64,000 bases of DNA from Antitrichia curtipendula (taxonomy: Eukaryota; Streptophyta; Bryopsida; Hypnales; Leucodontaceae), in contig OX579635.1 in the NCBI GenBank assembly GCA_951230915.1, positions 20,956,001 through 21,020,000 on the forward strand. The letters run 5' to 3'. This document shows, one piece after another, positions 40,301 to 52,200 of the stretch. The translations under genes and the position numbers were made by a program. Under the pieces are notes generated by a model that saw only the letters and a list, made by a program, of their open reading frames with translations, was not told where the DNA came from and made no database searches. Positions within the stretch are counted from its first letter, which is position 1, and every line of letters begins with the position of its first letter.

Positions 40301-41362
40301 AAGGTTTATTATAGATTTTAAATTGTGAAAATTAAGCATGCCACGTGATCATATCAGTAAAAGGAAGATGAAACCAAAGCCTGAGAACAGTGTCACTTAC
40401 CAGATCAATGATCTCTTGGAAATGAACTGAAACAGAGGCCTTATCAAGATTTTGATGGTTGGTAGAATTGTGAATGAGCTCTGACACCTTATTCAACCTC
40501 ATCTGAAAGAAGATCGTCAACGTACCACGCGCTTCATCAAAACCACTACCATGATTCGAAATGAAAGAATAGCCCAATTCCGCGCACAGAACTCTAGCAT
40601 GAGGCGGATGCGTTGATGAAATATAGAAAACAAGCGAGTCACTTCTGGGATGTAAAACCGACTACTGGTAGAGAATTCGGAAGAAGTCTCAGATTAAACT
40701 TATGGGGAATCAGTTCAGTTGTCTATGACGTTAAAAAGTTGCAGAGAAGAAATGAAAAGAACCTATTTGGTGCAACAGAACGAGGAGAAAGAAAAAACTG
40801 GAGATCAAACTACCGTCAAGAACCAGTACCTGTTTTGCTCGCTTGCCGAAGACAAACAACATTGCGTCAATTACGTTGCTCTTCCCGCTGCCATTAGGTC
40901 CAACGACCGCTGAGAAACACTGCGAAATCAAAATCGATATTGATCGTCAGATATCGGGACAACAAAGGCTTCCTGCAATGCGGTCCATAACAATGGCAGC
41001 AGAGCGATGCCGCTTACGACCATCACGAAGAACGGTCCAATATTTCAGATTCGATTACTTTCCGGTAACTAAATTAGATTTTTATCTGTTCTTTTTAACA
41101 TCATCAATTCTTGAGCTGTAACCCGTCAGAGGTAATTGAAAAACGCTGGAAAACTATTCAAATTGATGCTGAGCTAGAAAGCAAGAACGTTCTCGGACGG
41201 CGTTCTTCTAACCATGACTCTCACCTTGTGAAAAGGACCGATGTGCTTCTTCCCCGCGTACGACTTAAAATTCTCCAACACCATCTTCTTAATGAACAAC
41301 CGCGGTTTGCCTCGCCCCCCGGACGGTCGATCATCAACCGACATTTCAACCTCGCGCCCCAT
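31327..41362 (-). CDS. SMC4: Condensin subunit SMC4, 30 exons
   Basis: SMC4 pairs with SMC2 to form the ATPase core of condensin, which compacts mitotic chromosomes. The start is ATG at 41362, preceded by an in-frame stop, and the coding sequence ends with TAG at 31327-31329. Exons (high to low) include 41362-41225, 40919-40830, 40502-40401, 40263-40087, 39638-39508, 39262-39184, 38964-38807, 38682-38607, 38478-38350, 38039-37895, 37856-37825, 37760-37611, 37296-37144, 36926-36737, 36646-36513, 36308-36150, 35891-35583, 35427-35248, 35129-35046, 34898-34689, 34474-34385, 34239-34118, 33832-33683, 33546-33439, 33172-33112, 32805-32671, 32479-32392, 32127-32055, 31645-31533 and 31388-31327. They join in frame to about 1,275 residues, near the usual 1,240. 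Walker A is GPNGSGKSN (exon 2), the hinge has [14 protein letters not shown] (exon 13), then coiled coil, signature LSGGEK and Walker [13 protein letters not shown]. It looks fully functional. The least certain splice is around 37825-37760. Confidence 0.95.
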
Positions 41363-42940
41363 AACCGATAATTTCGCCCCCTGCTGCTTAAACCGGACAA
41401 TGCGACAACTTCAAATTATTGCCGCTGCTGATAACATTCTGGCTCATATACTTGGAGATTCCACCCGCATTAAAACTCCTCGAATTCCCTAAATCACCGA
41501 GAACAGAACTTCACAGAAAACCAGCTCAAAACCTAAGAGAGTCGCAATCGCTGTACTAAACAGAAGAAACTCCAGAAGGAATGAAAGGTGAAAGTAAGAA
41601 CACCGGACGTCGATGAAATTCCGGTGACTTCGACAGAAGCCAAACTCCAATTCGGGCTCACTTCACCACAATCCAGTTCCCGGAGGTACGATTTGCAACC
41701 GAGAATTTGAATTCAAGAGCAGGAGAGTCGGACGAGCGCGGGAAGTCCTTCCGTTGAGGGCGCCCCGCATTTCATCAACTTGATGAATGTAGACTGGATG
41801 AAGAACAAGACTTCGTTGAATAATATCGGTTTTCCAGTTCCACCATGTGTTGTATGGCGTCCTCATATTTGCGACCTGCAACTTCGAGCTAGCACCACAG
41901 TTTGGAATTTTTTTTTTTTTAAATTCCTATGATCTATGCAATTTTGAAGTCACTTCAATAGATGATATCTGTTGAATTCAATGGATGATTTCAGTGGATG
42001 TGATGAGCAATTGATGGATGAAAAGTATAGAATTCTTTGAAGTTTTGGAAATGTCCTAATATTGCACATTGAATTTAAGTGTCAATCAAGAAATAAATTG
42101 TACCACAAGCTTCATTTTAACTATTCTATGAATTTTTTAAGGTACCCTAATATTGCGCACTTCTTTCTATACAAATCAAGTGTGTACAATTAGGGCACGC
42201 AATATATTAGGACATCCTACCATAGAGAGAAATAACTCCCACCTTTCTTAAAGGTTGTCATACGTTAGGAATCTTTTCATCTTGGATTCCATGACAAGAA
42301 CCACAGATCATGAACGAGTTGCAATAGGTCTACATCCCTCTGATAGAAGGAAGACTCTATTAGTATTTTTTCTAAAATTACAGTAGTCGTAAAGTGTGTT
42401 TAAATGGTAATATGTTTGACTTTTACTTAGTTTTCTAAGAAATATGGGAGTTTATATTTATCACGATAGATATCAATGTTATTTGATAATGTTTTTGTAT
42501 TTTTTTATTATGTTTGTGTAATAATTAATATAAGAGGAATATTTCATTACTATTTATTAAAAGTATCGAAAATGAATTTGACAACTTTTTTGGGTAATTT
42601 TACCATATATTGTTACTATGCACCTTCCTTTTAAACTCTAATGATACACTCTAATGGTGTACCTAGTGGTCATGATTGACATTCCTTGCTAAATAATTAA
42701 TTAAAAATTGACAAATATAATTTTATAGATATTTAATCCTAAAAAAAATTTAATTATCTTGCTTGGTCAAACTTCATTAGTTTCTATATTAAAACACACC
42801 TTTCAAAAATTTACTATTTTTTTAATATAGTAATATATATCCCAAATTTAACTTTATTTTTTTATAATTGAAAAAATTAAAATAAATTTTATATGTTTTC
42901 TTAAAGAAATTTCTTTGTAAAAATCGTATTGATTACAAAA
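41363..42940. other. SMC4 upstream region and AT-rich flank of the transposon
   Basis: 41363-41900 is GC-richer and should hold the SMC4 leader and promoter. From about 41.9 kb the DNA is AT-rich with no gene. TGTCCTAATATTGC at 42053-42064 and its near reverse complement at 42199-42214 enclose about 165 bp, a possible MITE. Confidence 0.5.
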
Positions 42941-42970
42941 GGGTGAATGCAAGAAACACTTGTACTATTT
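42941..42970 (+). repeat. Left terminal inverted repeat of the 13.9-kb transposon
   Basis: The 30 bases beginning GGGTGAATGCAAGAAACACT are the exact reverse complement of 56828-56857. Identity stops sharply on both the inner and outer sides, apart from a weak T-rich similarity inward. The flanking bases outside are AAAA on both sides, which may be a 4-bp duplication but is too simple to be decisive. Confidence 0.9.
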
Positions 42971-43808
42971 TGTGTCACATTTTCAAATCGAAAGTCGTTG
43001 TGGGGTATAAGTTTTACTGAAATGATGCAAACAACTTGAAACTCATATCAAAGCTGGGTGTATATGTGCTGAACGCGCTGCAATTTTTTGGATTTTTCGA
43101 AAATTCATTGTGGAGGAGAAACTGAATTTCAAAAAAATGTCACAAATTCACTTTTGGAGGTTTCTAGTACTATGGAGTACCTTTTTTGAAGTCATTGAAG
43201 TTGTAACTTGGCATGCTTGTTTATATGAGTAAATTCCAACTTCTCAGGGAAGGGATTTTGAAAATATTGCTTCTAGTGCCGCGTGGAAGGCCCTAAAGTG
43301 TCATGACTTCCACTGTAATTTCGGAGACACTGAGAAATCTAATTCAGTTTGTCATTGTGCGGATGCCCTCTTTAATGACTTAGGAGAAATGGCCATTTTT
43401 TTCCTTAATTTTTTAAAGTCATTCAGTATTTATGAAAAATGAAAAATCTAAACTGGCATTTTCTACGAATTATGGCAGCCTGTGGCAGAACATAGTACTG
43501 GAGCGTAGTGAGTAGTAGTGCATAATACTGGTGGGGGCCCACTTCCGATGGAAATCGCTGACGTATACAGTACACTAACAATCGCTAATTTAATGAGAAC
43601 CACTGTCATCACCAATTCAATGCCGTCATTCACAGATCCATGCATAATCGCCGCCACTGCTTGATCGGATTGTCTCTTAGAGTTCCTGGAATTTTTAACG
43701 GAATTGCTGCGTTTAGCTCGCGAGGAGGCCTCCGGGATTGTCACCGCTTTCATGGCCGGATTTGAAGTCGTCTTTCTTGAATTCTAATCGAGAATTCATG
43801 CGCCGATC

Positions 43809-46800
43809 ATGGATGCTGGTCGATCTGTAGGCCGGGCAGGTCCACGGAGGAGAGCAGAAGCTGCTGCGATCGAAGACCAACGTCGAGGATGCAGGGAACG
43901 ACAAAGTCGTCGGCGTGCTGCACACAGAGCGGCCACTGAGGCAGCGCCAACTCAGGCAGTGCGGGTAGTAGACGAGAATGTGCGAGATGGAAATGCCAGA
44001 CTTCAGTGGGGTGGTATGAGGCACCGAAGTACTGTTTGGCGATCTTCTCAACGCATTGCAAATTCCCTGTATCGATTGTTAGTGAGAATTGGAGATCCTA
44101 TTTTGCGGGCTGATGTTTTGGACAAGGTCTTCACGAATCCGCATGTGCGCCCGTTGCTGCCAGAGTACTACCCGAGTCCAGAAGAAGCCAAAGCACAATG
44201 ACAGATCCTGCAAAACATTGGAGCCGACTTGCGAGCATTGAAGGTGCCACACTCGTCCGGTATGCTGGCACGCAAGCGCGCAATTCTGGAAGCAGTAGTC
44301 TCCGAACTGGACACAGACATATCGAATTTCCACAACATACTGGGTACGAGGAAGGAGAATTTGCTGGCCGCCGTGGAGCGGCTCCGATCTATCAATACTG
44401 AGGCCTCCTATCGCTATCCAGTTCCAGCGCGCAAGAAAAGGGAAGGCAGGATTTGTGAGGAAGTGAAGGCCGCTGTTCTGCTGTGGTGGACTGAACAAAC
44501 TAGAGTGAGCCCACGGCAAAGGGACGTCAAACGAAAGCGCTTGGGATGTAATCTCTACGATACCCATGCTGCGCATTTGCTTCTTGAAGGGCAGGTGTGT
44601 TCCGATCTTCCTTTCTAGCTTCGTTGTTTCCGTTTGGGTTTTGGGTTCTTCCTTTACGGGCACGTTCTCTGTGGGTTATCTTCTCCAGTCACTCCGCTCC
44701 TATTGTCGAAGAAAAGTCTGAACGACAATACAGACTCAGAAATGTACTTCTTGCCCATTTCGGAGGGATAACCTCCTTGTTCGTCCACATTCACCCCTTC
44801 CTCTCTTGGAGGATATAAGTTCAATAGTAAGATAGATTCTGGCAGCTTCCATTGAGGGATTGTCGTTCCCGTCTACTTGTGATCCAGTTTGTCACTTCCA
44901 CTTCGTTGCATTCCGTTCCATTTACATATAATTTCAGAGCTTTTGAAAGTTCCATTGACATCTGATTCTCACATACCCTGCAGACGAGTACCGTTTTTGT
45001 CGTGTATAGTGCCTTGTACAATTTCATAGTCCTCATTGTTAGCTCTTCGTAGACGTCTGTATTGTTCACCTTCTTAGTGCATACAACTAATTCCTTACTG
45101 CAATTTGCTTACTACTCTCATTATATTGTGGGAGCTACAAGGTCATGCTCCTTTTGCATTGATCTCATGGGTACACATTGGTCCCAAATAGTGCTGTTCA
45201 GAAAATCGGTGCAATGTACTATTCAAGTACTGTGCCGGGCTTCGCTCGGCACGTCAGTGCATCTGACTACAAAATGCATACATTCTAGTGTGCAGTTGTG
45301 TACTTCCAGTATTATAAAATACTTCATCCCTGCAGTCCATGAATGCGGCATGCCATGCATGATACTCCAAGAGTACTATGCCTTCCTGGCTGTTGTCTAT
45401 AGTACCTCGTGTTTCCTGTTTTCAGGTCCTACGTATGTGTCTGTAGGCAGTGCACAGTTCATCAGTGCCCTCTGCATTGGGCTGTAGCTTCATAGTACTA
45501 TTCGTTTGCTTCACGCATTGAAGCAGCAACTACGACATATTGTTCCTGCATTGGGCTTCACTATAGAGTACTACGTCCGCGTCCTCTATACTTCATTCAA
45601 TGCTCAGGGCACTCGCTCTATACTATGCGCAAGTCGAAGTGCGTGGTCTACACTTCCGAACTCCTCAGAGTCCTAAGAAGGACTGAACTGTACTTTAGGT
45701 ATCTTGAAGACACAGGCCAATATCTTCGTGCCTACAGTAGCAACAGAAGAGTACTATGGCCACTGTTAGCTACATCCAGTCCTCTCCGCGCTTGCTTCTC
45801 GTGCAAATAGGTTGGTACACTGTAATTCTCTTGAGTACTATGAAGTACTTCATGAGTCCCATTCAGTACTATGAGCTTCTACAAAGTATTATGAGTCAGG
45901 AGCAGTACTACTATTCACCCTCGACTGTCCTATACTGTGTACTAGTGGTCCTATACTGTGTACTAGTGGTCCTATACTGCTCTTCAATAGTACTATGTAC
46001 GTCGAGTGCAAAGCTCCATCTTCAGGCTACGCAAACTGTTGTTCACTATGGTTGACATTATTCTACATGATGCAGATGCAGCTGTATGTTCGTTTTGTTG
46101 ATGCACATCCACATTGCTCCATCCAGTGCCGATCTTTCTTCAAGCTGCGCCCTTTTTTCGTCATCAGATGCAGGGAGAGAAATGTGTGCTGCTGCAGATA
46201 CCATGTTCAAGTTATTTTCCTCCTTGAGGCCTTGAATGCATTCCGTGACCCTCATGGAGGTGCTCATATTCTTTTCCTCTGTGATTGTCAGTGCATTGTC
46301 TGCAATGTTGACTATGGGGGAGTTTGCAACGTTGGTAGCAACCGTTATGCAGGGGTGACAGCCTTGTGTGAAGACTTGCTATTTCCCAAATCTGAGGGTG
46401 AAGAATTTAACCATCCAAAGTGCTTGCTGTGAACTTGTAGTAAGTGTGGTGTGCGTTTTTTCAAGGTATGCCCTCGTGAACGGGTGACTGATGTTGCTCG
46501 AATGATTAAGTGGAAGCAGTTCCAGTACGAAGTTGTTGGAGTGTCAGCTGATGGTCGGCCAAAGAAGCGTATCAAAGAGGTTGAAATGATGACATCCTTT
46601 GACGAGTTCTTTGACTTCTTCTCGCCAACGGTGCAGCACTTCATTCGACATAATTTTATTGCTAAGTGGCAAAGTGACCAGGCAAAGCTTCTGCAGTCTT
46701 GCTTGCAAAGAGGGACCATTCTAACACACATTGATTTCTCTGAGAATTACACGTTTGAGGTTCAAAATGAAATACAGTCAATGTATTACCACTCTGACCA

Positions 46801-48380
46801 GATTTCGATTTTGGTTCAAGTTACTTACTCTCCTCATGCTGGGGATGATGGAAAAGAGGATGCTCTAGAGTTGAGGAGAGAGATGCATTTCTTCATCTCC
46901 GATGACAAGACTCATGATAGCTCCTTCGCCCAGCATTGCCTCATGCTGCATTGGCGGTGGATGGTATCTAGGGGCCATTCTCCAAAAACTCATTATGTAT
47001 ACAACGATGGATGTGCTGCGCAGTTTAAAGGTTCCAAAGCTATGTACTTCGTTGCCAAGTGATGCTTCTTTTACTTTGCTCGTAACCACTCTTTGTACTG
47101 TCCTCTGCATGTAAGTACTCCTTAGTGGTGGCTAGTACATATGCGGACTCTCACGTACTGAGCTACCCTATATTACATGAGACCAATGGGTGTGGCCTTG
47201 CATGGACAGGGTCAGAGTCAGGTCTGCCCACCCCTTTTTCCACAGTGACATATGATGAACATGTCTACTGACTTTGTGATAAATGCTTCTCTATAGGTAC
47301 CCGTCACTTACAACAGGTTGCAAGATGCTATGGAGTTATTACGGTACAGGGCATGGGAAAGGTGAATGGGATGGGGCAGGAGCAGTCATCAAAAGGGCAC
47401 TCCGGACGGAGCAGTTGTCCAACCCACACCGACGGCTTCAAAACGCAGCTGATTGTGTCTTATTTCTGGATGCAACCATGGCTGGACAAGTTCCCAGTCG
47501 CAATGGTGGAATGCGGTCTGCTCCTCTGAAATCCCCCATACTTCTCTTGGCTGCACAGAGCTCTTCTGTGATCCACGTGTGCAATTGGTGATGCGCTCTT
47601 GCTTGTCTTTGCAAATTCTATTAAAATATATCACTGTTGTCTTAATTGAATTGCCAAATATGCAGGTCCTATTGATATTTCCATCACATAGGACCTACTG
47701 ATGTTGACCATGCTACTACGGATGCATGTGACGCGATTCCTGGCTCCTTAAAGTTCCACTCCATTTTCGCACCTGATGAGCGTGACCCGACGAAGTTGCT
47801 GGTTAGGCACTTCGCTTGTTTCTGTGGTCCCTGCTTGGAGGAAGACTTTGTGCGTTGCGAGAAGAAGGCCTACGTGAAGGCTTGGACTGCCATAAAAATT
47901 CAGCCACGAAATGCAAGCCTTGCAGCCTTGCACATGATCGATGAGGAGGAGGATGACAGTTGGGAGTATGAGTACGATGGTGACTCCATGGCAGACTTAG
48001 TCCAACCGGGCGACAATTTTGCAGTTGCTGCGACGGACAATAATGATGAGGGTGTCCCCTTCTATATTCTGCAGTGCCAAGCTGCAAAACATGTGGTAGA
48101 AGAAGATTTTGACTGTGTCTGAGGAGGGCACTTTCAAGCTGGGGACCATATTATTTCTGGCACGTACTATCAAAAATGGGGACGCAATGACTCCAACAAC
48201 TATGTATACTTGCGACGCTCCAGGCTAGCATACATAGATTGCACTACTGTTTTGGCGTGCAAATTCCAAATGGTTCCACGCCAGCATAGGGTGAAAGGTG
48301 GAGACGCGGTGTACAACCTTTCAGAGGAGGCTGTTGACGTTATTAACACAGCTCTAGAGGAACTAGGAACAGACATTTAG
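43809..48380 (+). pseudogene. Putative DDE-type transposase of an unassigned family, three in-frame TGA
   Basis: This spliced gene would encode about 890 residues. Exons: 43809-44594 (Arg-rich N-terminus, then helical), 46076-47058, 47297 to about 47505, and about 47692-48380. It has Cys/His clusters (VCCCRYH near 46190; KC...TCSKCGV at 46420-46455) and then the candidate catalytic acids: HIDFSENY (Asp at 46733), YNDGCAAQFK (Asp at 47006) and GHGKGEWDGAGAVIKRA (Glu 47364, Asp 47370). A C-terminal CFCGPC-type cluster and a conserved-looking tail follow. Spacing fits an RNase H-fold DDE enzyme. I recall the HGKG-DG-G motif from uncharacterised transposon proteins of animals and seed-free plants, without a named superfamily. 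In-frame TGA codons at 44199, 46430 and 48120 are the only stops seen; the third and fourth exon junction is uncertain. Confidence 0.72.
45927..45979. repeat. 21-bp tandem repeat in the transposase intron
   Basis: Two full units GTCCTATACTGTGTACTAGTG and the first 11 bp of a third lie head to tail. Each carries a GTAC core and the repeat sits inside the most GTAC-dense part of the element. Confidence 0.8.
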
Positions 48381-49223
48381 ACATTCGGATGGCAAATTGT
48401 CACTTCCTTGTACTTCTACATGTACATAGCTCTTCATTTTGGTATATATTAAACATGCCTTTCAAAGGTGAACATGCATCACTGTATGCCATCATCACTA
48501 AAGTGGGCCACCTGTTCTGTGCACACCCTTGCACTACCGTCATATGCAGTGTCGCTGTCACCATACGTTTGAACTTCATTCAGCGGGCTTGCACTGGAAC
48601 AGTAGTAAAGTAATGTGTAAACTGTTTGAAGTATCCCAGCTCAAACACTTACAAAGAAAGGAACATCTGAAAAAACTCTTCATTTTCAATGGCAACATCC
48701 TTTCATTCCAACAAAAATATGTTGAACAAACCAATTCTAATAATTTCCTTCCACACACTACAAGAAATGTGTGCACTGTACCAGCTATAGGTAAAGCAAA
48801 TTTAAATTCACAAATGCATTAAACTTTACATTAATTATCATTGTCTTCAGCAATACGTGGCATACGGATGCACATATTACAATATGTACTACATACAAAT
48901 AGAAAGTCGTGTACTTCTAATTGTTTATCTGAATAAAGAATACCAATTAAATGGATAGTCTCTCTCGAAGAACTGAACAATGTACATAATGATATCTCTA
49001 GAGGGTATGTACCATACAGACTAGAGATTTGCCACATACTCAATATACAGAGTCTGCCCTACTTACCAACTCCTGTTCATAGTACAAGAGAACAATGGAC
49101 AGTACAGGAGGCTGTTGCTCTGTAACCAACTATTACTGGAGCTTGCAACGAAGTACTGGGAGAGTACAGTGAGCTCCCTGTGCACATCCAAGATACAGTA
49201 GGGGTCCGGCTTCCATCAGACCA
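48381..49223. other. Convergent spacer inside the transposon
   Basis: This lies between the stop codons of the two convergent transposon genes and should contain both 3' ends. AT content is higher than in the coding parts; no other gene is visible. Confidence 0.6.
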
Positions 49224-52200
49224 TCACTGTCCTCTGCACAAAGTGCTGCCACAATTGCATTGAAATGGCAGACGACCATTTTTTGTAGTAGAGAACGTGC
49301 ATCCATAATCCCATGTAAGCTCCTCACCCGCCGCCACTTCTCTGGTTGTGAAGAACGCTACCTGGAGAAGAAGTACTTAGTCAGCCCAAAGAAGTCATCC
49401 AGAAAAATTAATTATTGTCCTTGGATTCCCAATTCACTAGCGACATGACAGAAGTGCACAGAGGGTACTTACATGGTACAAAGTTGGAATTCGTTGCTCA
49501 ATCCACACGGGAATATCCATCAAATTTGCATCCCCAAATCTGCCGCATGATTGCACACATTGCATCAAAGAGTGAGTTGAAATCTCTAGGGATTCATTGA
49601 GAAGGCAGACTTCCAAAAGAAAATTCTAGAAAGAAGAAGGGTGCGCGATACTTGTTCCTAACCTGTGATTCAGCCACCGAGAAACATTTGTGATGGCTGA
49701 TGCATCTATGGAAAGCAGCACGTCATCCTCAAGAACCATTTTGGACTGCCAGTGCGCATCAAGAGCTAGACAGTACTTGAGAGGCGTCTTACGTCGTACC
49801 AACTCAGCATTAGTAAGAATTTCTCCTCCGTATTCAAAGACAAAGCACCCTTGTTGAAGCCTCTCTAACGTCCGAATGCCCCATCCCTTGAGCCCATTCA
49901 CGTGAAAAACCTGAGGAAAACAGTTGAAGGCATGAGTCTTAAAATTAATTGAAAATCAAGAACCACTTCTAAGGACACAGTAGTATTGCTGAGCAGTGCT
50001 GTGCAGTACTTTCAGATGATTGTGCCAGTACTTGGTGGATTGCAAACACTTCAGATGGCTCCGAGTTACAGTACCTGTAACTATTTCTGTAAACCACCCT
50101 ACACCACTCTATTTGTACAAAATGGAGCACATTGGCAACGCTCATAGCACTCCCGAATGTACTGTCGCTGAACATGGCCTGTACAATTGCCATTATTGAA
50201 CTCAGAGCACGAGCTTTTTCCGAGGCAGCAAATAAGCCCTCCGTTGCTCAAAGACAAAGACCTCCGATACTGTGAAGGCGGGGACAACGTCATCAGAAAT
50301 ATGCAAGGCTTGAAAGTTTATATTTTACCCAAACAACCTTGTGCTATACGGGAAAAAATAAAGACATTGTTAAAATAGTAAATAATGGATTAAGAAAAGA
50401 AGACCTCACATAGTCTGATGTACAAGTTTACCTGCGTTATAAATTGGGGAAATAGGCAACCAGCCACTGTATAGGCTGTGCCTCCACTGTTGTAGACGGA
50501 AGAGGAGTCTCGAACACTGTCAGAGAGAGTCACGTCTGTTGTGCACAAGCAAAACATGTCCATATCACGTGCAGAAGCCAATGCTTCTGCAGTTGTGGAC
50601 TCATGCAAGAGAGGAGTGCATACATAATTGTAGCTCATATCCAATGACGACAACGCTTCTGGTGAAGCATCCTCGTCCAATAGAATAGGAACATTTTCCA
50701 TACCCCTTGCCATGTCATATGAAGACCACAGCTGCTCACCCTGTTCATAACAACAATTCACACATCTGACAAAACATCCAACTGAAATGCGGTTTAACAA
50801 GTGGATAGTACCAATATATAATGGAGCTCCTTGTACCGGAGCAACTGTACAGGACTGTGGGAAGTCCCCTGGACTGCCACCCTCTTTCCGTGACTTAGGG
50901 CCTGAGATCTTTCAAAGAGGGGCCCAATTTCTTGGGCCACACAGCCCCTCTCAGGCCCACCATCTTCCTCATGTGTATGAGGAAACCCTCGACGTGGACC
51001 AGACGCCTAATGCTTCGTGGCCGACTCGCAGGTCCTGCCTAGTACTACTTTCTACCCACCTCCTTCTCAGGTAAAGCTCCTGCATCATTCGGGACTGTGG
51101 GAATGTTTGGAGTTCGAGCTCCGGCGCCAGCTGCAGACGGCCGTGGTCGCAACTGCCTTGTATTGCCTTCAGGTGGGCTCACTGCCTTTGCTGCAGGTCG
51201 CGGGGGAACTTTCACTGCAAACCAATTGACAAGGCATAGTCCAGCAGGTGCAAGTTAGTCTTACGGCACATGTCCGTAAGAGTTGGACATGGAAAACTAC
51301 AAATTACGTAGTGGGTGTGACAACTGCCTTGTACAACAATCTGAAATGCAAGTGTAGGATGTTCAAAGTGGTAGCCTAACACAACTGAGGGTGGCACTAG
51401 CACAACACCTTTCACAACACTCGAATCTTGACGTCCCACACCTCGTGCATCGCGAATGATTGTGGGAGTCGTGATGTCCCACGGATCTTCCAAAGTCTCC
51501 TGCCCGTCCTGGAAACTCAGAGTAGCTCCATTAGCAATTAATTCAAAGGACACCAAAAGTATAGCAGTTGCAAAACATTGGACAGCTTCAGTAACTGAGA
51601 TGCAAGATGTGTATGCCAAGTGCATAGAAATGACGACAAATACATAGAGGGATGGACAGTAAAGCACAATACTCTTCGAAAAGTAGATTCAGTGGAGGAG
51701 GCAATTCAAGTGATTCAAACCTGAACTTCAGGAGAGGGCTCCATGTCTTCAATAGCAGTTTTGTCAGGGCTATCCACGAAATCTAGTGAGCGGGCGTCCA
51801 ACTCCCTTAGAATTTCATCTGAATCATATAGAGTTGTTTCATTGTCATCAGCCTTTGCTGAAGAGAAGTCCAATGTGTTAGTCTGTAGAGTATCCGCAAG
51901 TGCCAACGAATCCACCACAGCTGTTGACTTCTGAGTGGATGAGGGACACTGGAGAGGTACTGGAGATGCTGATGACGGAGTAGCACTCGTGCAAGAGTGG
52001 TGCATGCTTGCAGCCATCGTGGAGCACCTTGACGCAAAAGGGTTGGACGTCTCCTCACCACCAATACTATTTTGCAACGGGACGACATCATGGAGGCCTT
52101 CGGTCTGTACCACTACATGGACTAGTGGATGCGCTCGTCCTTGACTGATGCACTTAGAGAGGGTGCTGTCCGAGGCGGATACACTAGGTGCCCTAGTTCC

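Noticed and set aside
44199..48122. TGA as a sense codon or selenocysteine codon in the transposase
   Set aside because: Neighbouring host genes stop at TGA, no SECIS-like structure was sought or seen, and CGA-to-TGA decay explains the pattern more simply.
43809..48380. Assignment of the transposase to KDZ, hAT, MULE or Harbinger
   Set aside because: I do not see the diagnostic motifs of those groups and cannot run a profile search.
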